NCBI GenBank assembly: GCA_016713085.1
Contig: JADJPV010000001.1
Location: 992,001 to 1,056,000, forward strand
Direction: 5' to 3'
Source: Chitinophagaceae bacterium
GTDB lineage: Bacteria > Bacteroidota > Bacteroidia > Chitinophagales > Chitinophagaceae
Length of the DNA: 64,000 nucleotides
The notes under the pieces are model-generated. The model was not told the origin of the DNA and did not search any database. It saw nothing but the letters and a program-made list of their open reading frames with translations. This document shows, one piece after another, positions 57,362-64,000 of this stretch (positions are counted from its first letter, which is position 1; each line of letters starts with the position of its first letter). The translations under genes and the position numbers were made by a program.

Positions 57362-59167
57362 TCAGAAAAAATTCACATAACCGAAATGAATTTTACTTTG
57401 CCTGAGATTAAAGGAGAGATCATTTCGTTTGCCCGCAGCAAAAGCAATATTGAAAATACCGGCTTTGGTTTCAAAAGCAAGCCCTAACCCTGTGCCGAAA
57501 TAAGTATTGGAAGTATGGGCGTACTGGCTGTGATTTTGTGCCCATCCTCCATCTGTAAATGCATACAGGTAACTGTTCAATCCAATAAGGATTCTATACT
57601 CAGCTGTTACAACTGCATAGGCCGATGCAAAAATACTTTCTTCATCAAATCCACGCAGCAGGCGAAACCCTCCGATCTGATACAGTTCATTCCGGAAGAT
57701 GCGTGGACTTTGTACCAAACCCACATTTAAAGCTGTTTTAAATGTTGTTTGCTTACCGGTCTTAAAATATTTAGCCACATTCCCTCTAAAGCGGAATGTA
57801 TATGCTTTTGTACCCAGTGAATCATACAGGGACTGAAAGTTGAAACCTGGATTGGACAGATCTTTAATGTTGCTGATATTATTATTCTGCCTGATGCGCC
57901 GGATACCAGCAGAACCGGTAAGCTTCATATCAATCCCTTTGCGTGGATTAAACCGGTAATCTGTATTGAACCATTCATATTCGATTCCAATGTTTGATGT
58001 TGTCTGATCTATCTGATCAGGTAACCGCCTGTTGTTACGAATAGCAATGGTATCAACATCAAGAAGATTGGAAATAAACTGCTGGTAAAATATTTTTCCG
58101 CTTTTATTTCCGCCAAAAGAATACTGAACACCCAACTGCAGGTTAATATTGAGAAAGCTGGTATCTTTTTTATACCCGTCAAAAGAAAAATCAACACCAA
58201 ATGGAGAACCAAACAAGAAGGGTTGCTGATAACCTAACTGCAGCCGTGGTGATTGAACCTGTACCTGCTGAAATACCACACTCAATGCTTCTCCCAAACC
58301 AAAACTATTACGGAGATTAAGATTAAAATCACCTGTTACCAATAACTTATTACGCCCCTGCTGATCTGTTGCCGGTAGAAAACCAATCAACCCGTTTACC
58401 TGGCTGCTCTTTTTTTCTTTTAAATACAGGTTAATAATTGAACCTGTTCCCAAAAAACTCATGTTCCATTTTTGTTCTTCGGTTAAGTAAGGCAGTTGCA
58501 AAAGCTTAGAACTGATGCTGAGTAATTTTTGCTTTTGGTAAACAGAGCCATCAGGAATTTCAAGATAACGTTGCAGAAACCGGCTGTTGATCCTTACATC
58601 GCCATAAACACGAATACTGTCAACTCTGTAAAGAGGACCTTTTTCCATTTTCAAAACAGCGCTCACTCCTTCCTCCTGCAAATCAAAACTGTCTAAATAA
58701 ATATTGGCAAAAGGATAGCCGGCATTTTCTAGTTTATCAAGTAAGCGTTGCTGCAATTGCTGAACAGCAGCAAAGTCAAGCGGTTGCTGTTTGAAATTCT
58801 TATCCCTGTAGCCTGCGCTGTTTAATAATTCCTGTGGAAGAGAGTCGATATTGAGTTTGGCCCAGCGGTATTTCTTACCCAGGAAGATGAGTATGTTGGC
58901 TGAAGTGGTATCCATCTGCACACTGTCAACAGATGCAGTTACAAAACCTTTGTTCTGCAGCAATTGAGGAAGCTGAAAAATATACTGGCTGCAGGAACCT
59001 TTATCATCAAAGGCGGTTTGCAGAGCAAGTGAAACAGAAACATCAGCAGTATCAGTAAAACGATACTGTAAAGGATATTTTTTTTGCGCCTGCAAAGCAA
59101 ATACAATCATGCAGCAAATACATGAAAGAAGAAGATACCTGGAAGAAGCTTTGCTTTTTTGATGCAC
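57362..59167 (-). CDS. BamA/TamA-like outer-membrane protein with POTRA domains
   Basis: The 601-residue protein uses GTG at 59167, since an in-frame TAA lies just upstream and no ATG is nearby. A signal peptide (CMIVFALQAQ) is followed by POTRA-like units (about 80-235, with LLDKLENAGYPFANIYLDSFDLQEEG and LYRVDSIRVYGDVRINSRFLQRYLEIPDG). The D15/BamA-type barrel follows (about 255-601), with the conserved GGFRLLRGFDEES and final strand HFGYVNFF. It probably inserts or exports outer-membrane proteins; the client is unknown. DUF4271 and hemD follow on the same strand. Confidence 0.88.
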   Translation of the reverse strand: MHQKSKASSRYLLLSCICCMIVFALQAQKKYPLQYRFTDTADVSVSLALQTAFDDKGSCSQYIFQLPQLLQNKGFVTASVDSVQMDTTSANILIFLGKKYRWAKLNIDSLPQELLNSAGYRDKNFKQQPLDFAAVQQLQQRLLDKLENAGYPFANIYLDSFDLQEEGVSAVLKMEKGPLYRVDSIRVYGDVRINSRFLQRYLEIPDGSVYQKQKLLSISSKLLQLPYLTEEQKWNMSFLGTGSIINLYLKEKKSSQVNGLIGFLPATDQQGRNKLLVTGDFNLNLRNSFGLGEALSVVFQQVQVQSPRLQLGYQQPFLFGSPFGVDFSFDGYKKDTSFLNINLQLGVQYSFGGNKSGKIFYQQFISNLLDVDTIAIRNNRRLPDQIDQTTSNIGIEYEWFNTDYRFNPRKGIDMKLTGSAGIRRIRQNNNISNIKDLSNPGFNFQSLYDSLGTKAYTFRFRGNVAKYFKTGKQTTFKTALNVGLVQSPRIFRNELYQIGGFRLLRGFDEESIFASAYAVVTAEYRILIGLNSYLYAFTDGGWAQNHSQYAHTSNTYFGTGLGLAFETKAGIFNIAFAAGKRNDLSFNLRQSKIHFGYVNFF

Positions 59168-59265
59168 GAACGGTTAGTTTTGCTGAATCAACATAAGTGA
59201 TAAAATTAAGCATTCATTTGGCCGGAATATACATTCATATCTCTTTTTGCAAACAGGTTTCACCT

Positions 59266-59299
59266 GCCTGCTTTCGCCGAAGCTGCAGCGAAGGCAAGC
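59266..59299. repeat. GC-rich palindrome upstream of hemW, REP-like
   Basis: GCCTGCTTTCGC (59266-59277) pairs with GCGAAGGCAAGC (59288-59299) with one mismatch and one G-T pair around a 10-base loop. It stands out in GC content from the AT-rich flanks, and it lies 31 bases before the hemW ATG. Confidence 0.5.
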
Positions 59300-59330
59300 C
59301 GGAAAGGAAACAATATACATTTCAAACATA

Positions 59331-60464
59331 ATGGCGGGTATTTATATACATATTCCCTTTTGCAGGCAGGCATGTCATTACTGCAATTTTCATTTCAGTA
59401 CAAGTCTGCGGTATAAAAACGATTTTGTTGCTGCTTTATTGAAGGAGATTGAATTACAGTCTGCAAATAATTATTTAGAGAACCGGGTAATTGAAACAAT
59501 TTATTTTGGGGGAGGCACTCCCAGTTTACTTTCCAACGAAGAAGTAAAATCAATCCTGAACAAAGTTCATGAACAGTTTGGGGTTGTTCCCGATGCAGAA
59601 ATAACATTAGAAGCCAACCCGGATGATGTAACCGATGAAAAACTTGCAGTGTGGAAAGCTGCCGGTATCAATCGTCTCAGCATCGGTATTCAATCATTGT
59701 TTGACGAAGACCTGCAATGGATGAACAGGGCACATACTGCTAACGATGCCAAACAGGTGATTCAAAAAGCAAGAGCCGCAGGTTTTGATAATTTCACCGT
59801 TGACTTAATTTATGGTACTCCCGGTTTAACAGACGATAAGTGGAAACAGAATATGAATTGGGTATTGCAGCAAAACATCACCCATCTTTCCTGTTATGCC
59901 TTAACGGTTGAAGAAAAAACTCCGTTGGATAAACAGATTCGTCTTCATCAGAAAGTGGATGTTGATCCGGAACAGCAGAGCCGTCAATTCATAATGCTGA
60001 TGGAAACAATGAAGCTGGCTGGTTTTGAACATTACGAAATTTCCAATTTTGCAAAGCCCGGCCACCGGAGCAAACACAACAGCAGTTACTGGCACGGCAC
60101 ACATTATCTCGGTTTTGGACCATCGGCTCATTCATTCAATGGCAACAGCCGCCAATGGAATGTGGCAAACAATCAGCAGTACATTCAATCATTACAGCAA
60201 AATAGTATTCCGTTTGAAAAAGAAGAGCTGAGTTCTGTACAGCAGTTGAACGAATATATTATGACCAGTCTGCGATTGATGGAAGGTTGTGATCTGAATC
60301 TTGTACAGGAAAAATTCGGAGAAAAGTATGCAGTACAACTGAAAGCAGAATCCATTTCATTTGTAAATAAGAGTTGGCTGATGGAAGCTGATAATTATCT
60401 TGTCTTAACAGGTGAAGGAAAATTGTTTGCTGATAAAATTGCTGCTGAATTATTCTTCGATTAG
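59331..60464 (+). CDS. hemW: Haem chaperone HemW, radical SAM enzyme (CPO-like)
   Basis: I choose ATG 59331 (MAGIYIHIPFC), giving 377 residues; an upstream in-frame ATG at 59247 would translate the palindrome. The radical SAM cluster is CRQACHYC (Cys-x3-Cys-x2-Cys) at about 12-19, followed by YFGGGTPSLL, TLEANPDDVT, RLSIGIQSL and TVDLIYGTPG. The HemW-specific C-terminal domain is present. HemW delivers haem to proteins and is distinct from HemN. The frame is intact. Confidence 0.94.
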   Translation: MAGIYIHIPFCRQACHYCNFHFSTSLRYKNDFVAALLKEIELQSANNYLENRVIETIYFGGGTPSLLSNEEVKSILNKVHEQFGVVPDAEITLEANPDDVTDEKLAVWKAAGINRLSIGIQSLFDEDLQWMNRAHTANDAKQVIQKARAAGFDNFTVDLIYGTPGLTDDKWKQNMNWVLQQNITHLSCYALTVEEKTPLDKQIRLHQKVDVDPEQQSRQFIMLMETMKLAGFEHYEISNFAKPGHRSKHNSSYWHGTHYLGFGPSAHSFNGNSRQWNVANNQQYIQSLQQNSIPFEKEELSSVQQLNEYIMTSLRLMEGCDLNLVQEKFGEKYAVQLKAESISFVNKSWLMEADNYLVLTGEGKLFADKIAAELFFD

Positions 60465-60570
60465 CTCAACACAGAGTAACGGAGAAACAGAGCTGCACTG
60501 AGAATGAATTCATTAAAAAATGGAAAAGCTTGTTTAAATTTAGTGAAGTCTCTGCTAAAATAAAACCCGC

Positions 60571-61284
60571 ATGTACGAAGCAATTTCGAATTTAGCCGAC
60601 ATGCCCAGGACTCATCTCTTCGGCATTACCATCCTTGAACCCTTTACAGTTCTCACCAACCTGCTCATTGCTCTTGCCTGCTTTTATGCATACTATGGTT
60701 TAAAAAAAAGAGGCCTTAATCAATCTTTCACTCACCGATATATCGGTTATTTTTTTCTGCTGATTGGCTGGGCAACTATTATTGGTGGTGTAGTTGGTCA
60801 TGCGTTTTTATATGCAACCGGATTGTATGGAAAGATTCCCGGCTGGTATATCAGCATGGCGGGTGTAGCAGCATTTGAGCGGGCTGTTATTTCCCACAGC
60901 CGGCCATTGATGAATAAAAATGTTGGCCGTTTTTTTTCTGTGCTGAATATTTTTGAGATCCTCACTTTTATGACGCTCTCCCTAGTAAAGCTGGATTTTC
61001 TGTATGTGGAACTGCACGCTACTTATGGTTTGGTTATAGTGGTGTTCAGTTTTGAACTGTATGTGTACCTGAAGACAAAAGAAAAGGCATTTCAGTATTT
61101 GTTGTACGCAACAGCAGCCGGAGTTGGTGCTATTCTTTGTCATGCTTTAAAGCTGAGCCTGAACCGCTGGTTTAATTATAACGATATCAGTCACCTGTTC
61201 ATGGCTGTTTCTATCCTGTTTTATTACAGGTTTGCATTACTGATTAAACTGTATGGGAAAGACGAAGAAAAACAAATCAGCTGA
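60571..61284 (+). CDS. Seven-helix membrane protein, unknown function
   Basis: The 237-residue protein has about seven hydrophobic helices, beginning near residue 24 (TVLTNLLIALACFYAYYGL). Conserved-looking polar residues sit in or near the helices: GGVVGHAFLYATGLYG, FERAVISHSRP, CHALKLSLNRWFN and NDISHLFMAVS. The histidines recall seven-helix families such as hemolysin III/PAQR, but the order does not match well enough to assign it. It stands alone on the plus strand, followed by minus-strand genes. Confidence 0.75.
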   Translation: MYEAISNLADMPRTHLFGITILEPFTVLTNLLIALACFYAYYGLKKRGLNQSFTHRYIGYFFLLIGWATIIGGVVGHAFLYATGLYGKIPGWYISMAGVAAFERAVISHSRPLMNKNVGRFFSVLNIFEILTFMTLSLVKLDFLYVELHATYGLVIVVFSFELYVYLKTKEKAFQYLLYATAAGVGAILCHALKLSLNRWFNYNDISHLFMAVSILFYYRFALLIKLYGKDEEKQIS

Positions 61285-61288
61285 AAAC

Positions 61289-61441
61289 TTATTCAACCGA
61301 ATGTTTCTTTGCGTTGCGTTGGGTAAGCAGATGATGAACAATACCGATTGCCAGCATCAGCAGCAGCGCCCAACCACCAAAACCTGTAAATGAAACTGGC
61401 ATGTCTTTTTGTTTGTATAAAGTTACATCAACAAGCTGCAT
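61289..61441 (-). CDS. Short single-helix membrane protein, possible
   Basis: A 50-codon frame from ATG 61441, or 37 codons from ATG 61402, encodes a short start, one strongly hydrophobic helix (GGWALLLMLAIGIVHHLL) and a basic end (TQRNAKKHSVE). It lies 37 bases after the membrane protein gene at 61479 on the same strand. Size and composition fit a genuine small membrane protein, but no family is known. Confidence 0.45.
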   Translation of the reverse strand: MQLVDVTLYKQKDMPVSFTGFGGWALLLMLAIGIVHHLLTQRNAKKHSVE

Positions 61442-61478
61442 CTTTTAAAAATCAAGCAACTTTTAACATAGCATTGGT

Positions 61479-61907
61479 TCACCTAATCAATCCCTGAAAT
61501 CTTGTACCTAGAATTTCGCCCCCTGTTAAAATTATCCCGATACTCATTCCTAAAAACAATTGAAAAATGGGGAGGGTCACCACTATAAAATAAAGCAAAA
61601 CTCTGTTTATTGAATAATGCTGATATTTTTCTTGTAGCCTACCCATTTTATTCTGACGAAAGAGTTTCTTATAAATAAACTTGTATCCCACCACGCAAAT
61701 AATTAAACTAAAAGCTAAAAGAAAAATTGGATTAACTCCAATTCGGCCATCAAAAAGAATTGCTTCAATAACATTCCACAAAGGAAGAAATATTGCATAG
61801 GAACTCATTAAGGTAAAATATGTGGCGTACAAAACCAGTCTGCCTTCCGGATCAGGCGCATTAACACGTTTATATTCTTCATATAGTTTCACAAAAAGAA
61901 TAGTCAT
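61479..61907 (-). CDS. Four-helix membrane protein, unknown function
   Basis: I start at ATG 61907 (MTILFVKLYEEYKR); a TTG six codons upstream is less likely. The 142 residues hold about three or four hydrophobic segments, two of them around LMSSYAIFLPLWNVIEAIL and IFLLAFSLIICVVGYKFIY, followed by a basic loop and a C-terminal helix. No family is recognised. Base composition is slightly more AT-rich than its neighbours. Confidence 0.6.
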   Translation of the reverse strand: MTILFVKLYEEYKRVNAPDPEGRLVLYATYFTLMSSYAIFLPLWNVIEAILFDGRIGVNPIFLLAFSLIICVVGYKFIYKKLFRQNKMGRLQEKYQHYSINRVLLYFIVVTLPIFQLFLGMSIGIILTGGEILGTRFQGLIR

Positions 61908-61971
61908 AAAATTATTTAAGAACAAACTATGTTAAAAAGAATCTGCCTTATTTATCTATATTGACAGATAT

Positions 61972-63048
61972 CTAAATCAACTCCCCTTCCAACTGCTCAA
62001 AAGCAACAGCTGGTGGCACATCTTCCCATAAAATTTTATACACGGTATTGGCAATGGGCATATCGGCACCCACTTCCTTGTTGATATTGTAAAAACTTTT
62101 GCTGGCATTATATCCTTCGGCCACCATATTCATTTCAAGCTGTGCTGATTTCACCGTAAATCCTTTGCCAATCATATTTCCAAAAGTGCGGTTACGGCTG
62201 TACATCGAATAACAGGTTACCAGCAAATCGCCCATATACACACTGGCTGCATAGTTAGCCGATTTGCTGAATGATTTTTTTAAGAGCTGCACACCGGGTA
62301 TCGGTTCTTTATGTACACCCACTTCAATATTACGGATACCCACTTTGCGCAGGAAGCCCGCCATTTCATCAGCAGCATTGGCAATAAGCACACTTAAAAA
62401 ATTATCGCCGTATTCAAGTCCGTGTGCAATACCACTGCCCAATGCATAAATGTTTTTTAAGATGGCGGCAAACTGCACACCATACACATCATCATTGATG
62501 ACGGTGTTGATATAATAATTCTTAAACTGATCAGCAATCCATTGAGCTGTTTTATCGTGCAGACCGGTAAAAGTGAGATAAGATAATTTTTCAGAAGCTA
62601 CTTCTTCTGCATGGCAGGGACCCATGATGGTGTAGTAATCGTTGATATCAAATTCAAATTCATTTTTCAGGTAATCATTGAGCAATTGATTCCTGCCGGG
62701 AATAATGCCTTTTATTGCAGAGATGATTTTTTTCCTTCAAAAATATTCTTTGGTAAGGCTGCCCAGCACTTCTTCTGCATAAGCCGATGGAATGGCAAGG
62801 ATAATGTATTCCGCATGCTCAATCGTTTCAATTAAATCAGTGCTTAATTCAAGCAGCTCTGTTTTAAAAGAGGCAGAACGCAGATAGCTTGGATTGTGCC
62901 GGTACTTCTTTACATGCTCAACAATATGCTGGTTGCGTACAAACCAATGCACTGGCACTTTATTGTCGTTCAGGATCTTTGTCAACGCAGTTGCAAAGCT
63001 TCCGCTGCCAATCATGGCAAATTTATTTTTTACTTCTTCCTTATTCAA
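61972..63048 (-). CDS. gpsA: Glycerol-3-phosphate dehydrogenase [NAD(P)+] (in-frame TGA as sequenced)
   Basis: The enzyme supplies glycerol-3-phosphate for membrane lipids. The N-terminal part has the Rossmann motif MIGSGSFATAL and AIPSAYAEEVLGSL. The C-terminal part has ISAIKGIIPG, MGPCHAEEVASEKLSYLTF, AAILKNIYALGSGIAHGLEYGDN and YNASKSFYNI. Both halves are in one frame, split by a TGA at 62739-62737 (TTT TGA AGG AAA). One T too many plus one A too few would restore a normal FEGKK sequence; a single base change is also possible. The start is probably TTG 63048, bounded by an upstream in-frame TAA. gpsA is usually essential. Confidence 0.9.
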
Positions 63049-63159
63049 GCAGTTACATTAAGAACATGTAAAATACTGATTCGGGCTTTATTCAGGTGCT
63101 TTGAATGTTTTTTTCTTCCTTTAATCTCCATATTTTTTTCTGTACAATATATCCGGGAA

Positions 63160-63192
63160 AAAAGAATCCCGCCTCTGGGGCGGGATTCTTTT
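63160..63192. terminator. Strong bidirectional terminator
   Basis: A perfect 14-bp stem, AAAAGAATCCCGCC / GGCGGGATTCTTTT, with a 5-base loop. It lies 13 bases after the stop of the efflux adaptor gene on the minus strand and upstream of gpsA. Confidence 0.9.
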
Positions 63193-63205
63193 GCTTATTT
63201 CGGTT

Positions 63206-64000
63206 TTACTTGTCTTCGTACACTTTATCTTTGGGAACCACTTTCACTTTCATGCCATCCTTCAGTGTTTTACTGATGGTATTGTATGGAGCGCTGATTA
63301 CTTCATCGCCTTCTTTAAGTCCGCTCATTACTTCAATATATTCATTGTCCTGTATATTGGTTCTGATGGCAACCTTCTTTACAGTGCCGTCTTTCTGAAT
63401 AATGAATACCACTTCTTCCATTGCATCTGTCATAACAGCATTCTCCGTTGCAGAAGCATCCTGGCCCTGTGCCTTTTTCTTGTCCTGTTCTTCTTTTGCT
63501 TTTGTTTTTGATGCCTGTTCACTCTTATCTCTTGTGGTTACCGCAAGAATTGGAACAGCCACGATATTTTCATGTTTTGTAGTCATGATATCAGCACTTG
63601 CACTCATACCCGGGCGGAAAGGAAGATTTTTTCCTTTTGCAGGATCAATTAAATCAGCATAAGAAGCCGGATCAATACGGATATACACTTTATAGTTGGT
63701 TACATCACTGGTAGTTGTTACCTGTTGCTGTGCAGATGTACTGCTGCTTGAAATTTGCGTAACCACTCCTTTAAATTTCCGGTCGTTGTATGCATCTACT
63801 TCAATGATGGCACTGTCGCCAATTTTTACTTTCGGAATATCATTTTCACCAACATCAACTCTTACTTCAATCTTACTCATATCTGCCACACGCATAATTT
63901 CTGTACCCAAACTGAAACTGTTACCTGCTACACGTTCCCCTTTTTTAACTGCCAGTAATGAAACAATCCCGTTCATAGGTGCAATCACTGTAGTACGTGA
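63206..64000 (-). CDS. Efflux periplasmic adaptor (membrane fusion protein), N-terminus outside window
   Basis: The frame is open to the window end, so 264 C-terminal residues are visible. They begin in the lipoyl/barrel-sandwich domain (TTVIAPMNGIVSLLAVKKGERV), then the beta-barrel (IEVRVDVGENDIPKVKIGDSAIIEVDAYNDRKFKGVV) and the membrane-proximal domain ending LKEGDEVISAPYNTISKTLKDG. This is the MacA/HlyD-type adaptor that links an inner-membrane pump to an outer-membrane channel. A charged insert of about 30 residues (KTKAKEEQDKKKAQGQD) lies before the last domain. The pump genes must lie beyond the window or elsewhere. Confidence 0.92.
   Translation of the reverse strand, partial: SRTTVIAPMNGIVSLLAVKKGERVAGNSFSLGTEIMRVADMSKIEVRVDVGENDIPKVKIGDSAIIEVDAYNDRKFKGVVTQISSSSTSAQQQVTTTSDVTNYKVYIRIDPASYADLIDPAKGKNLPFRPGMSASADIMTTKHENIVAVPILAVTTRDKSEQASKTKAKEEQDKKKAQGQDASATENAVMTDAMEEVVFIIQKDGTVKKVAIRTNIQDNEYIEVMSGLKEGDEVISAPYNTISKTLKDGMKVKVVPKDKVYEDK

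Noticed and set aside
59247..59330. An N-terminal extension of HemW from ATG 59247.
   Set aside because: The extension translates a palindrome and non-conserved sequence. ATG 59331 gives the usual MAGIYIHIPFC start.
43478..62739. TGA recoded as an amino acid, because two genes have in-frame TGA.
   Set aside because: TGA is used as a normal stop by other intact genes here, for example those ending at 34518, 36444 and 61284. The two cases are better explained by errors or mutations.
1..64000. Mobile elements, prophage, CRISPR arrays, tRNA or rRNA genes.
   Set aside because: I looked for transposases, integrases, regular spaced repeats and conserved RNA motifs on both strands and saw none. A small RNA gene could still be missed by eye.

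Overview
The window is about 64 kb of chromosome from a member of the Bacteroidota, most probably a Chitinophagaceae-like bacterium. The evidence is a complete gldKLMN type IX secretion/gliding operon plus a separate gldB-like gene, two large TonB-dependent receptors, a Porin_O_P-type porin, ECF sigma factors with Bacteroidota-type partners, almost no Shine-Dalgarno sites, and several copies of the Bacteroidota -7 promoter element TANNTTTG. Assignment below phylum is inference from general resemblance. I saw no rRNA or tRNA gene, CRISPR array, insertion sequence or prophage; this is ordinary chromosome with a mostly housekeeping gene set.

Layout. 1-7100: a lipoprotein (cut by the window edge), a TonB receptor, a phosphate-type porin, and divergently a DUF47 protein with a PiT phosphate transporter, together a likely phosphate-uptake locus. 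7191-9134: rfbA and galE, nucleotide-sugar synthesis. 9384-11175: an ECF sigma factor, a membrane protein with three VPxGYF motifs, and a small periplasmic protein. 11467-18535 (minus): a metallo-hydrolase, a small dimeric-barrel protein, then the cell-elongation operon mreB-mreC-mreD-mrdA-rodA. 18731-24040: purD and two peptide transporters (POT and OPT). 24132-29801: a glycosyltransferase, a DUF1501/DUF1800 pair, an AlkB-type membrane hydroxylase and an outer-membrane barrel. 29953-38472: serS, a GNAT protein, nadE, gldB, a fatty-acid desaturase, apaG, a small Fe-S protein, an eIF1/SUI1 protein, nadC and a DUF4783 protein. 38697-46380: gpmI with a coupled hypothetical gene, a haem/iron-type TonB receptor with a PepSY protein, and a second ECF sigma operon whose partner joins an inner-membrane segment to an outer-membrane barrel. 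46383-53296: uvrC and gldNMLK. 53443-64000: a DUF255 thioredoxin-fold protein, hemD, a DUF4271 protein, a BamA/TamA-like barrel, hemW, three small membrane proteins, gpsA and the 3' part of an efflux adaptor gene.

The most striking property of the raw sequence is the number of broken genes. Twelve genes that should be continuous are interrupted. Nine have single-base frameshifts, most of them in short homopolymers; two have an in-frame TGA; one (alkB-like) has a larger deletion. Several are normally essential (mrdA, gpsA, nadE) or highly conserved (uvrC), so most of these are probably base-calling or assembly indels. Each is annotated as one gene with the break position given.

The best candidate for little-described biology is the second ECF sigma operon (43793-46380). 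Its middle protein, read across one frameshift, has a short cytoplasmic head, one inner-membrane helix, a long acidic/proline-containing linker and a C-terminal barrel-like domain. This would be a single-chain route from the outer membrane to a sigma factor.
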